From the NCBI RefSeq assembly GCF_946190375.1, contig NZ_CAMIAF010000002.1, positions 1 to 64,000 of the forward strand: a stretch of DNA of 64,000 nucleotides, read 5' to 3'. Below the pieces are notes generated by a model. It made no database searches. It worked only from the letters and a program-made list of their open reading frames with translations, and was not told where the DNA came from. Shown here piece by piece: positions 50,238 through 59,681 of this stretch (the stretch's first letter is position 1; every line of letters begins with the position of its first letter). Source of the stretch: Streptococcus mitis. GTDB lineage: Bacteria; Bacillota; Bacilli; Lactobacillales; Streptococcaceae. The position numbers and the translations under genes are program-made.

Positions 50238-50534
50238 TTATTCAGCTTCAGCAGCAAACAACTCGATTGCTTTAGAATCAGCTGTAAGTGTGATGATAGC
50301 TTTTTTAGTTTTGTTAGTAAAACCAGTGTAACGTCCAACACGTTTAGCTTTTGGTTTTACGTTGATTGTGTTAACATTGGCAACTTTAACACCTTCGAAA
50401 GCAGCTTCAACAGCTTGCTTGATCAAAAGTTTGTGTGCACGAGTGTCAACTTCAAATACATATTTCCCTGCTTCAAGTTGAGCCATTGAGCTTTCAGTGA
50501 TGACAGGTTTTTTGATAACATCATACAAATTCAT
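50238..50534 (-). CDS. rplW: 50S ribosomal protein L23
   Basis: 98 aa. [16 protein letters not shown] start and [21 protein letters not shown]. Docking site for trigger factor and SRP. Overlaps rplD by 1 nt. Confidence 0.97.
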
Positions 50535-51157
50535 TATGCAAGAACCTCCTCGATTTTAGAGATAGCTGCTTGAGTAACAAGAAGTTTGTCACTATTTGCG
50601 ATGTCAAGAACACTTGCAGTTGTAGCAGTCGCAACTTTCACGTTTGGAAGGTTACGAGCTGAAAGAGCTGCGAATTCGTTTCCTTCTTCAAGAATAACAA
50701 GGACTTTAGAATCGATGCTCAAAGCTGCAAGAACTTTTGCAAATTCAGCAGTTTTTGGAGCTGTAAATTCAAGAGAATCAACGGCTACAAATTTATTTTC
50801 AGCAACTTTTTCTGAGTAAACAGATTTAAGCGCAAGGCGACGAACTTTTTGAGGAAGTTTGTACGCATAGCTACGTGGAGTTGGTCCGAAGACGATTCCA
50901 CCACCACGCCATTGTGGAGAGCGGATAGAACCTTGACGAGCACGTCCAGTTCCTTTTTGACGCCATGGTTTGCGTCCGCCACCTGAAACAGCTGAGCGGT
51001 TTTTAACTGCGTGAGTTCCTTGACGAAGGCTAGCACGTTGGCTGATGATCACATCAAACACAACAGATTGGTTTGGTTCGATACCAAAGATAGCATCGTT
51101 AAGAACAACTTCGCCAGCTTGTTTACCAGTTTGGTCGAATAATGTTACATTTGCCAT
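50534..51157 (-). CDS. rplD: 50S ribosomal protein L4
   Basis: 207 aa. The tunnel-lining loop [19 protein letters not shown] is intact. In E. coli L4 represses the S10 operon; whether it does here is not shown. Confidence 0.98.
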
Positions 51158-51181
51158 TTTGACTGTATTCCCCTTTCCTTA

Positions 51182-51808
51182 TTATTTACCAGCTTTAACT
51201 GCTGACTTGATAGTGATAAGAGATTTCTTAGCACCTGGTACGTTACCTTTGATAAGGATAACGTTCTTTTCTGGAACAACTTGTACAACTTCAAGGTTTT
51301 GAATTGTTACGCGGTCACCACCCATACGTCCTGCAAGGTTTTTACCTTTGAATACGCGGTTAGGTGCAACAGGTCCCATAGAACCTGGACGACGGTGGTA
51401 ACGAGAACCGTGAGCCATTGGTCCACGTGATTGTCCGTGGCGTTTGATAACACCTTGGAAACCTTTACCTTTAGAAGTACCAGTTACGTCAACAACGTCT
51501 CCAGCTGCGAATGTTTCAACTGTGATTTCAGCACCAACTTCCAAGCCTTCAACGTTTTTGAATTCACGAATGAAGCGCTTAGGAGCCGTGTTAGCTTTCG
51601 CTACATGTCCTTTAGCAGGTTTGTTGCTCAATACTTCGCGTTTGTCATCGAAACCAACTTGGATAGCGTTGTATCCGTCTGTTTCAACAGTTTTAACTTG
51701 AAGAACAACGTTTGGAGTTGCTTCAATAACTGTTACAGGGATCAATTCGCCAGCTTCAGTGAAGATTTGAGTCATTCCCACTTTTTTCCCTAAGATTCCT
51801 TTTGTCAT
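51182..51808 (-). CDS. rplC: 50S ribosomal protein L3
   Basis: 208 aa. [20 protein letters not shown] start and the loop [21 protein letters not shown]-type segment near the peptidyl transferase centre. 82 nt after rpsJ. Confidence 0.97.
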
Positions 51809-51890
51809 GAGAAAATAGTTCCTTTTCTATATTTTTTATTCAAAAAGTTTTTAACGAGCGTTTTTTATGCTCAAGGTATCAAGCTTTAGA

Positions 51891-52199
51891 TTAAAGTTTG
51901 ATTTCTACGTTTACACCACTTGGAAGATCCAATTTCATCAAAGCATCAACTGTTTTTTGAGTTGGGTTAACGATATCGATCAAACGTTTGTGTGTACGCA
52001 TTTCAAATTGTTCGCGAGAGTCTTTGTATTTGTGAGTCGCACGAATAATTGTGTAGAGGCTACGTTCAGTTGGAAGTGGGATTGGACCCGCAACTTGTGC
52101 ACCTGTACGAGTAGCTGATTCTACGATTTTTGCAGCCGCTGTGTCAAGCGTACGGTGTTCGTAAGCTTTCAAACGGATACGGATTTTTTTGTTTGCCAT
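51891..52199 (-). CDS. rpsJ: 30S ribosomal protein S10
   Basis: 102 aa. [21 protein letters not shown] start and [19 protein letters not shown] end. First gene of the ribosomal superoperon; also NusE in antitermination complexes. Confidence 0.98.
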
Positions 52200-52335
52200 C
52201 TTTTTCTCCTTTTCGTCTATTTAAGATAATAGGCTAGCTCCACAAGAAAACCGACGCGGTGTTGCGTGGCAATGCAACCGAGCGTGTCGCAACCTCTTGC
52301 ATCAAAGCTAAAGCTGTAATTTACAGCACCATAAT
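52200..52335 (-). other. Leader of the S10 operon
   Basis: About 130 nt between the promoter and rpsJ with nested inverted repeats (GGTTGCGACACGC..., GTTGCATTGCCACGCAAC). Regulatory leader likely; the control mechanism is not evident from sequence. Confidence 0.5.
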
Positions 52336-52364
52336 AGAATAACACAAAGCCCCTGCGATTGCAA
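52336..52364 (-). promoter_or_regulatory. Promoter of the S10-spc-alpha superoperon
   Basis: Minus strand TTGCAA (52364-52359), 17-bp spacer, TATTCT (52341-52336). Confidence 0.65.
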
Positions 52365-52452
52365 GGGATTTGTTGCTGTTTTTTAAAATTTTTAACATGA
52401 AAATGTTTTCTTTTTTGACAGGTCATTTATTTAAGTATTTTATGGAAGAAAG

Positions 52453-53043
52453 TTACTCTCTCTTCACCTGTTCATAGCTTTCTTTCCCGTCATTGAGCTT
52501 GTCCCAAATCACTACTTGCCCACTTTGGAGCGATTTTTGCACATCGATGATGCGTTGATTGGACGAACCTCGAAACTGGAGCATGAGATTTCTCTTAGTT
52601 CGATCGTATCGTCCATCGACAAGAATGTCAATCAATGATAAGAGTTCCAGTTTATCTGGAGTTTCCAACATCATTTCTTCCCATGTATAGCCCGTCCAGG
52701 ACCAGATATCCTTATCTGGCAATTCCTTCCGGATACGTTTAACAAGTGGCAAGAGAATACCCGTATTGAGAAATGGCTCCCCTCCCAGCAAGGTCAAGCC
52801 TTGAACATAGGGTTGAGCAAGATCTGCCATGATCTGCTCTTCTAATTCTGCTGTATAGGGAATACCAGCATTGAAAGACCAAGTGGCAACATTATAACAT
52901 CCCTCGCAGTGAAACATGCAGCCTGATACATAGAGAGAGTTACGCACACCTTCTCCATCTACAAAGTTAAAGGCCTTGTAGTCGATGATACGCCCTTGAC
53001 TGAGTTCCTCACTTTTCCATTCTTGTGGTTTTGGATTATTCAT
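52453..53043 (-). CDS. nrdG: Anaerobic ribonucleotide reductase activating protein
   Basis: 196 aa radical-SAM enzyme. CMFHCEGCYN is the CxxxCxxC cluster motif, GLTLLGGEPFLN the SAM-binding Gly motif. It installs the glycyl radical on NrdD under anaerobic conditions. Last gene of the nrdD operon, overlapping the GNAT gene by 8 nt. Confidence 0.95.
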   Translation of the reverse strand: MNNPKPQEWKSEELSQGRIIDYKAFNFVDGEGVRNSLYVSGCMFHCEGCYNVATWSFNAGIPYTAELEEQIMADLAQPYVQGLTLLGGEPFLNTGILLPLVKRIRKELPDKDIWSWTGYTWEEMMLETPDKLELLSLIDILVDGRYDRTKRNLMLQFRGSSNQRIIDVQKSLQSGQVVIWDKLNDGKESYEQVKRE

Positions 53044-53545
53044 TCGCTACCTCTATCCAATAACGCTCGACTCCATTACGAACATCCTCAAGGAGCCCAC
53101 CATTTGCTAAAATGACTGCTCTGCTAGCAGGATTATTCACGCTACAGGTCACAAGAGCTTTCTTGATGTTCTTTTCCTTAGCAACTTGCAAGCCCTGACG
53201 GAGAGTTTCTTTAGCATAACCCTTGCCTCTTTCAGATGGACGAATAGAGTAGCCAATGTGGCCAGCATAATTCAGTAAACCCTCATTCAGTCTTAATCGC
53301 AGATTCAAAAATCCTAGAGCACGACCTATATCATCAAATGATACAAATTGAATAGAAGGAACACGATTTTCAGGCAAGTTTATTCCCATCTCTTTTTGCA
53401 TATTTGTTTCCAACCACTCTTCATACACAAAGTTCTCTGTATCCCAAAATCCACCATCATGGGCTGATTGGATCTTTTCAAACTCTGCCATCATGTCTAA
53501 AACAGCTTCTCTATCTACTATTGTCGGTCTGCGTAATTCCATCAT
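53036..53545 (-). CDS. GNAT acetyltransferase in the nrd operon
   Basis: 169 aa. GHIGYSIRPSERGKGYAKETLRQGL is the acetyl-CoA motif and VTCSVNNPASRAVILANGGLLED the C-terminal motif. Conserved in this operon in Mitis-group streptococci by memory of gene order; substrate unknown. The BOX element separates it from the 46-aa ORF. Confidence 0.85.
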   Translation of the reverse strand: MMELRRPTIVDREAVLDMMAEFEKIQSAHDGGFWDTENFVYEEWLETNMQKEMGINLPENRVPSIQFVSFDDIGRALGFLNLRLRLNEGLLNYAGHIGYSIRPSERGKGYAKETLRQGLQVAKEKNIKKALVTCSVNNPASRAVILANGGLLEDVRNGVERYWIEVANE

Positions 53546-53581
53546 TACCTCCCACTATGAGAAAAGTGAGAGCTGACTCTC

Positions 53582-53732
53582 ATACTCTTCGAAAATCAAA
53601 TTCAAACCACGTCAGCGTCGCCTTACCGTAGTACGGTTACTGACTTCGTCAGTTCTATCCACAACCTCAAAACAGTGTTTTGAGCAACCTGCGGCTAGCT
53701 TCCTAGTTTGCTCTTTAATTTTCATTGAGTAT
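53582..53732. repeat. BOX element
   Basis: Reverse strand begins ATACTCAATGAAAATTAAAG and contains AACTAGGAAGCTAGCCGCAGG, CAAAACACTGTTTTGAGG, GAACTGACGAAGTCAG and GGCGACGCTGACG, ending TTTTCGAAGAGTAT: the A-B-C order of pneumococcal BOX repeats, about 151 bp. It lies inside the nrd operon, 6 nt after the 46-aa ORF stop, so it is part of the mRNA. Confidence 0.95.
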
Positions 53733-53737
53733 CACTT

Positions 53738-53878
53738 TTATTTTTTCTTATTCTTGTTTAAAAATTGTTCTCTGATGTTGAGCAAACGTTCTTTCTTACC
53801 AGCTCCACCTTTAGAGTGTTTCTCGTGATAACGGGTCACTTGCGCACGCCCCTTATCGTCTAATTGATATTTTCCCAT
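53738..53878 (-). CDS. Conserved 46-aa protein in the nrd operon
   Basis: ATG at 53878, stop at 53738. Very basic: MGKYQLDDKGRAQVTRYHEK, then HSKGGAGKKERLLNIREQFL and a Lys tail. Follows nrdD by 11 nt. Small basic proteins at this place are present in related streptococci; function unknown. Confidence 0.7.
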   Translation of the reverse strand: MGKYQLDDKGRAQVTRYHEKHSKGGAGKKERLLNIREQFLNKNKKK

Positions 53879-53889
53879 TTCATTTCTTT

Positions 53890-56097
53890 CTAATTTGTTA
53901 CTTGATGCCCAGCTATTTTAATCGTTGAACCATTCATATGTTTGACACGCGCAGCGATTTCCTTGTGACGACCGTTTACCATGGGTCTTGCTTGAGGATT
54001 GCCTAAATAGCCACAAGTCCGTTTAACAACGTCTACTGTTTTAGGGTCGCTATTGCCACAGTTAGGACAAGCAAAGCCCCTCTCAGTTGGTTCAAAATCT
54101 CCTTCAAAGTCACACTTGTAGCAACGGTCAATTGGAGTATTAGTGCCCAAATAACCCACACGGTCATAAGCATAATCCCAGACAGCTTCCAAGGCTTTAG
54201 GATTTTGCTGGAGGACTGGATACTCACAATAATGAATGAAACCACCTGACGCACCCGCTTCTGGATAGACTTTCTCAAAGTCTAATTTTTCAAACGGTGT
54301 TGGATTTTTACGAACATCGTAGTGGAAAGAGTTAGTGTAGTATTCCTTATCTGTAATATCAGGAATAGAACCAAACTTGTCTGTATCTAGTCGGCAGAAA
54401 CGATCTGTCAAACTTTCAGATGGTGTTGAGTAGATAGAGAAATGATAGCCATATTGGTCAGACCACTCTTCTACACGACGTTTCATATCACGAATGATAT
54501 CCAGCGTGAATTCTTTGGCTTCTGGATTGTGTTCCCAGCTATTTCCAAAGAAGACTGTCGCTACTTCATACAAACCGATATAGCCCAGCGAAACGGTTGC
54601 GCGACGATTCTTAAAGAGCTGGTCAACACTTTCTTCTTTACCTAGACGATGGCCAAAAGCACCGTACTGATAGAGGATAGGAGCATTGGCTGGTGTCGCC
54701 TCTTTAGTGCGTTCGACACGATAAACCAGAGCATCTTCAGCAATATTCATCCGCTCATTGAAGATTTCCCAGAACTTATTCATGTCACCCTCAGATTCGA
54801 GGGCGATACGAGGCAGGTTAACCGTCACAACACCCAGATTCATACGGCCTGAATTGACTTCTACACCATTTTCATCCTTCCACCCTTGGAGGAACGAACG
54901 GCAACCCATAGGCACCTTGAAGGAACCTGTCAAGTCAACAATCTTATCATAGGACAAAACATCTGGGTACATCCGTTTTGTTGCACACTCTAGAGCCAAC
55001 TGCTTGATGTCGTAGTTGGGTGTCCCTTCCTCTAAGTTAAGACCTCTTTTAAGCGTAAAGATGAGCTTAGGGAAGATGGCTGTGCGGTGTTCCGAACCAA
55101 GCCCATTGATACGAATGTTTAAAATCGCCTTTTGAATTTCACGCTCAAAACGATTGGTTCCTAGACCAAAACCTAGCGAAGTAAAAGGTGTTTGTCCATT
55201 TGAAGTGAAGAGAGTGTTGATTTCATACTCGAGAGATTGCATGGCATCATAAATGTCCTTTTGCGTTTTCTTCCAAGCGTAATCTTCCCGTTTTTCAGGC
55301 AAAACCCATTCTTCCGCATCTTTGAGGTGTTTTTGGTAATTCTTCTCTGCATAAGGCGCCAAGACTTCATCGATACGGTCAGCTGAACAGCCTCCATACT
55401 GGCTAGAAGCAACGTTGGCGATGATTTGGGAAATCTGAGCTGTCGCAGTCTGGATAGACTTGGGACTTTCTACCTCTGCATTTCCAATCTTAAAACCATT
55501 TTCCAACATACCTTTAAAGTCAATCAAACAGCAGTTGGTCATAGGAGTATAGGGGCTGTAGTCCAAATCATGATAGTGGATATCCCCTTTTTGGTGGGCA
55601 TTGGCTACGTGCTTAGGAAGCATTTGCAGTCCGATTGATTTCCCAACAATACCTGCTGTCAAATCACGCTGGGTATTAAAAACATCGCTGTCTTTATTAG
55701 CGTTTTCATTGACAACTGCTTGATCTTTGTTGAGAAGTTTATGGATACTAAAGTTAATATCTGTCGCTTTTGAGCGCTCAAAATCCCTTTGTGTCCGATA
55801 AGTAATATACTCCTCAGCCAGCGCATATTCTTTGGCTTCGAGGAGTTCATGTTCTACGATATTTTGAATTTCGTAAATCTTAACCCCCTTTGGAAAGCGA
55901 CTATGAATTTCTGTGACAATTCGCTCGGTCAGAGCATTGAGGCGTTTTTCGACCAAGGGTGTCACATCCATAACCTTGTCTGCCGCCTTGTGGAGAGCCT
56001 TGTCAATCTTGTCCACATCAAATACAACACGTCTCCCATCTCGTTTCTCGACGAAGAGAGTTGGCAAAATTGTAATTTTTTCTTCTAGTGCAATCAT
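53890..56097 (-). CDS. nrdD: Anaerobic ribonucleoside-triphosphate reductase
   Basis: 735 aa from the ATG at 56097 (AAGAG 7 nt upstream); a start two codons earlier is possible. N-terminal ATP-cone (KRDGRRVVFDVDKIDKALHKA), catalytic barrel (YTPMTNCCLIDFKGML, active-site Cys), zinc site CYKC...CPNC and glycyl-radical motif RTCGYLGNP near the C-terminus. Makes dNTPs without oxygen. Controlled by the NrdR-type boxes upstream. Confidence 0.96.
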   Translation of the reverse strand: MIALEEKITILPTLFVEKRDGRRVVFDVDKIDKALHKAADKVMDVTPLVEKRLNALTERIVTEIHSRFPKGVKIYEIQNIVEHELLEAKEYALAEEYITYRTQRDFERSKATDINFSIHKLLNKDQAVVNENANKDSDVFNTQRDLTAGIVGKSIGLQMLPKHVANAHQKGDIHYHDLDYSPYTPMTNCCLIDFKGMLENGFKIGNAEVESPKSIQTATAQISQIIANVASSQYGGCSADRIDEVLAPYAEKNYQKHLKDAEEWVLPEKREDYAWKKTQKDIYDAMQSLEYEINTLFTSNGQTPFTSLGFGLGTNRFEREIQKAILNIRINGLGSEHRTAIFPKLIFTLKRGLNLEEGTPNYDIKQLALECATKRMYPDVLSYDKIVDLTGSFKVPMGCRSFLQGWKDENGVEVNSGRMNLGVVTVNLPRIALESEGDMNKFWEIFNERMNIAEDALVYRVERTKEATPANAPILYQYGAFGHRLGKEESVDQLFKNRRATVSLGYIGLYEVATVFFGNSWEHNPEAKEFTLDIIRDMKRRVEEWSDQYGYHFSIYSTPSESLTDRFCRLDTDKFGSIPDITDKEYYTNSFHYDVRKNPTPFEKLDFEKVYPEAGASGGFIHYCEYPVLQQNPKALEAVWDYAYDRVGYLGTNTPIDRCYKCDFEGDFEPTERGFACPNCGNSDPKTVDVVKRTCGYLGNPQARPMVNGRHKEIAARVKHMNGSTIKIAGHQVTN

Positions 56098-56134
56098 ATG
56101 CATGCTCTTTTCTAAAATGTTCTTTCTAAAAAGT

Positions 56135-56214
56135 ATTATACCACTCTAAAAAGAAAAATCAATATCTTGTGTTAAAAATCCTAAAATTTTTAAAAATACA
56201 CAAGATATTGATTT
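56135..56214 (-). promoter_or_regulatory. nrdD promoter with two NrdR-type boxes
   Basis: Minus strand -35 TTGATT (56162-56157), 16 bp, extended -10 TGG-TATAAT (56143-56135). AAATCAATATCTTGTGT on the plus strand (56156-56172) overlaps the -35, and its inverted copy ACACAAGATATTGATTT lies at 56198-56214, 42 bp away (four helical turns). Paired boxes of this kind are bound by NrdR, the ATP/dATP-sensing repressor of reductase genes. Confidence 0.7.
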
Positions 56215-56216
56215 AG

Positions 56217-57755
56217 CTATTTAATTTTATAGACTTTAAACTCTGAGTAATCAGTCTTTACTGGTTGGTAATTTTCTTTCAAAATTGTTTCCACTTCAGA
56301 CCAGACTGCTACCTTATCATTCACCACAATCACCTTGGGTTGTTTTTCTTTCAAGTCATTGAGTAGCTTATTCCGATTTTCCTCAGTTGCTGTATAGTGC
56401 AACGGGGACAAAATAGCCGATGGCGACAAGCGCTCACTCTTACGATAAAGAGTTGCAGTATCATCCCATGCATAGATAGCATCTTCCGTACTTGTCTCCT
56501 CTTTCACCAAATCAGCAAGACGCTCACGTTCTTGATAAGGTACTGGATAAAGGACAAACCTCATCAAAAAAGGAACAGCCAAAAGATATAACAAAGTTAA
56601 AATCGGTAGGTAAAGATTCCCTTTAGTATAGCGATGCCAGAGACTAACAGGCTCTTCTCTGCGTCTTCTTCTAACACTACGACCACTCTGTTGTCCCTTG
56701 ATATTGGACACTAAAAGCAGAAGAAAGACAGGGAAAATGAGCATCAAACGGGATGCATGTAGAGGATCCTGTGTAAAGGAAATCACTACCAAACCTAAAA
56801 TCAGGAATAGACTCGCAGGCACTGAGATGACATATAGTTTAGAGGATTTAGATTGAAAGAGACCTAAAAAGACAAAAACCAAAACTCCCATGCCAAGAGC
56901 CAACAACCCATAAAACAAAACATTTTCTAACAATGCCGAAACAGAAACCAAACGAATGGAATGAATTGGATACAAAATTCCACTAATCGCATCCTCAAAA
57001 CTTCCTGTTGCAACACTATAGTAAGCAGTTGGATAAAAGACCAGTGAGAAACCTAAAGCCACTGCAAGAAACTGATAAAATCCATGTGCAAAACGTCTAT
57101 GCCCAATGTTAAAGACCAACAAGCCTAAACTCACTACAGCAATAAACAGGAGCGATGCCAAGGGAGCAAAGAAAAATCCTCCCGCCAAAGCCAGCCCAAT
57201 CCGTACAAATCCCTTATCATGGCTTGGATTGCTTAGGTAAGCAGCAACTAAGCTAAAGGCCGCGAATAAGAAAGGAAGCGCTAAAAGAGTCGCATAACCT
57301 CCACCAAACGCAAGACCTGTAACTAGCATATAAAAAATAGTCACCAGTTGTCCAGCTTGGTCTCCTTGCTCTGTCAAGGTGTCTGCCGATCGAAAGAGGA
57401 AAAATCCTCCTGCTACCAAGGCTAACCACTCAAAAATGGCAAAGAAAAATCCGCCCTGAGTCACGTAAGTCAGCAAATAATAAAGCAAACCTTGACTTCC
57501 ATAATAGTCGCTGTAAATTTTCCCTGTCTGATGAAGGGCCCAACCTGCATAAAAATCCTGCACTTCCTGCGCACTCATTAAATCGAGTAATAGCGGTACT
57601 CCTAGAGTTATCCCCGTTACAAGCGTACTCCATAGTAAAATTTTTACCAAAGGAAGACGACTTGATTCACGATGATGCGATTCTTGTTCGATTTGGTATT
57701 CTAGAGGTTCACGATTCTCCTGATGAACTTCTTCTACTCTACCATACACACTCAT
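56217..57755 (-). CDS. Polytopic membrane protein
   Basis: 512 aa from the ATG at 57755 (AGGAGA 6 nt upstream). Short hydrophilic N-terminus (SVYGRVEEVHQENREP), about 11-12 hydrophobic segments (residues 40-400), then a C-terminal extracytoplasmic domain (about 400-512: EETSTEDAIYAWDDTATLYRK) ending at the membrane-free YSEFKVYKIK. The layout resembles GT-C type glycosyltransferases of the PMT/ArnT kind, including the soluble C-terminal domain, but no catalytic Asp-Glu pair is clear in the first loop. Its function is not assigned. Confidence 0.7.
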   Translation of the reverse strand: MSVYGRVEEVHQENREPLEYQIEQESHHRESSRLPLVKILLWSTLVTGITLGVPLLLDLMSAQEVQDFYAGWALHQTGKIYSDYYGSQGLLYYLLTYVTQGGFFFAIFEWLALVAGGFFLFRSADTLTEQGDQAGQLVTIFYMLVTGLAFGGGYATLLALPFLFAAFSLVAAYLSNPSHDKGFVRIGLALAGGFFFAPLASLLFIAVVSLGLLVFNIGHRRFAHGFYQFLAVALGFSLVFYPTAYYSVATGSFEDAISGILYPIHSIRLVSVSALLENVLFYGLLALGMGVLVFVFLGLFQSKSSKLYVISVPASLFLILGLVVISFTQDPLHASRLMLIFPVFLLLLVSNIKGQQSGRSVRRRRREEPVSLWHRYTKGNLYLPILTLLYLLAVPFLMRFVLYPVPYQERERLADLVKEETSTEDAIYAWDDTATLYRKSERLSPSAILSPLHYTATEENRNKLLNDLKEKQPKVIVVNDKVAVWSEVETILKENYQPVKTDYSEFKVYKIK

Positions 57756-57791
57756 ATCGTTTCTCCTATTCAATTTATCTGTCTTAGTATA

Positions 57792-57935
57792 TCAAAAAGT
57801 CCTAGGATTGTCAGCTTGCGATGGGTGTTTGAGTGATTTTTTGTATAGTTTCACAAAGGTTTCAATTTCTCGAAATCGGTGTAAATGTGTCTGTTTAAAT
57901 ATCATGATATAATCCAATTCTTTCTGAGTTAACAT
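57792..57935 (-). CDS. 47-aa small protein
   Basis: ATG at 57935 with AGGAGG 5 nt upstream, an excellent site for such a short frame. Sequence MLTQKELDYIMIFKQTHLHRF, then REIETFVKLYKKSLKHPSQ. Two short helices, basic. Lies alone between cls and the membrane protein gene. Unknown. Confidence 0.55.
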   Translation of the reverse strand: MLTQKELDYIMIFKQTHLHRFREIETFVKLYKKSLKHPSQADNPRTF

Positions 57936-57971
57936 CTTGCCTCCTACATCTTCTTATTCGTAAAAGACAAG

Positions 57972-58002
57972 AAAAATAGGACTGGTTTGTGTCCTCAGTC
58001 CT
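57972..58002 (-). terminator. Intrinsic terminator after cls
   Basis: AGGACTG, 11-nt loop, CAGTCCT, then ATTTTTCTT on the minus strand, 8 nt after the cls stop. Confidence 0.8.
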
Positions 58003-58009
58003 AGATTTC

Positions 58010-59542
58010 TTATAAGATAGGGGCGAATAACTGGGCAATTTCCTTAATCAATTTTTGATACCAGCTATTTTTTATCGTATGAGGGAATATTTCTTGCGAT
58101 ACTGAAAAAATCTCCTGAAAATCTTTTTGAATCTCTGTGATTGATGCCGTTTTATATAGCAAAACTGCATCTTCATAGTGATGAAGCAAACTTCTGTAAT
58201 CTAAGTTAATGGTCCCAACTGCAGCAAAGTCCTTATCCACTAGGATTTGTTTACTGTGGATAAAGCCTGGACTATACTCAAAAATCCTTACTCCTGCTGA
58301 CAAAAGATCTGGATAGGCTCCTCTTGTTATGAGCTGGATTAATTTTTTATCCGGAATAAAAGGGGTCACGATACGGACATCAACACCTCTCATGGCTGCA
58401 TTTTTAATACTCTCAGTTAAATCATAGTCAATAATCAAATAGGGTGTTGTGATATAGACTGAATCAGTAGCCTGATTAATCAAACTTTGATAGACTTTTT
58501 TCCCTACCTGAGTACGGAAGATGGGCTTGGGTCCACTACCGTAAGGAATGCAGAGCCCTTGGCCAGAACAAGGCTGATTTTCCAAGTGATACTGGTCAAA
58601 ATCGCTGATTTCCCCACGATTGATGTACCAAGTCATCAAAAAGAGACGAGTTAGAGCCTTGACACCAGGGCCATCTAAGCGAATCCCACTGTCCTTCCAG
58701 TAGCCAAAGCGTTCTACATGATTGATGTATTCATCGGCTAAGTTAATACCTCCTGTATAAGCTACCTGACCATCTATGACAAGGATTTTCCGATGGTCCC
58801 GATTGTTGTAAGCCACCGTCAAGCGAGGAACCACCTTGTTAAATTTATGGGCTTCAATTCCTCGACTACGAAGCTGAATAGTATAGTCTCCAGGCAAAGT
58901 CGCCATACAGCCGATATCATCATAGAGCATCTTGACCTCTACACCCTGAGCTGCCTTTTGCTCTAGTATGTCTAGTATGCTATTCCACATCAAACCTTCT
59001 TCGACAATATAATACTCTAAAAAGATAAACTTTTCAGCTTTCTTGAGGTCTTCCAACATATATTGCCACATGCTTTCACCCGAAGAAAAGAATTGTGAGT
59101 CTGTTCGATCATAGACATCGGCGTTACTATCCATACTTAACAAAGATTTGATAACTCCGTAAGCTGCCTTATCCTCTTCCTTCAATTTCTGGCGGAGAGC
59201 TTTACTGTTATCCTCACGAAAATGCATGGAACCAAGTTTGTCCAACTGCTTGATTTCTTTTTTGGATAATCGTCTTTCACCAAACATCAGATAGAGCAAG
59301 GGGCCAATGACAGGAACAAAAGTCACCACTAACCACATTACCTTGCTTTCAGGCGCCATGGAACGATTGACAATCGCTACGATAGTCGCCATACTCATAA
59401 AGATTAAGAGAATAACCCAAAGAATAGGGGCCATACGCCCTAAATAAAGAAAGAGACCAAAAACAAGAAAAAGTTCAAGTAGCATAATCGAAAGACTAAA
59501 GCCATACTTGGACATCAATAATTGAAATTTTCTATATTTCAT
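58010..59542 (-). CDS. cls: Cardiolipin synthase
   Basis: 510 aa. Two N-terminal membrane segments, then two phospholipase-D motifs: HRKILVIDG and HSKQILVDKD. Joins two phosphatidylglycerol molecules to cardiolipin at the membrane. Full length; single-gene unit with its own terminator. Confidence 0.95.
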   Translation of the reverse strand: MKYRKFQLLMSKYGFSLSIMLLELFLVFGLFLYLGRMAPILWVILLIFMSMATIVAIVNRSMAPESKVMWLVVTFVPVIGPLLYLMFGERRLSKKEIKQLDKLGSMHFREDNSKALRQKLKEEDKAAYGVIKSLLSMDSNADVYDRTDSQFFSSGESMWQYMLEDLKKAEKFIFLEYYIVEEGLMWNSILDILEQKAAQGVEVKMLYDDIGCMATLPGDYTIQLRSRGIEAHKFNKVVPRLTVAYNNRDHRKILVIDGQVAYTGGINLADEYINHVERFGYWKDSGIRLDGPGVKALTRLFLMTWYINRGEISDFDQYHLENQPCSGQGLCIPYGSGPKPIFRTQVGKKVYQSLINQATDSVYITTPYLIIDYDLTESIKNAAMRGVDVRIVTPFIPDKKLIQLITRGAYPDLLSAGVRIFEYSPGFIHSKQILVDKDFAAVGTINLDYRSLLHHYEDAVLLYKTASITEIQKDFQEIFSVSQEIFPHTIKNSWYQKLIKEIAQLFAPIL

Positions 59543-59681
59543 ATCCCCTCCTTGATAGTTTGAATGCTAAAAACAGGTAATTGATACTAGTATAACTCAG
59601 GTATTCGGTAGAAGGCAAGTATTTATAATCATTTTTCTGAGCAAAAGCAAAAGAGACCGAAAAATCCAGTCTTCTTCTAGT

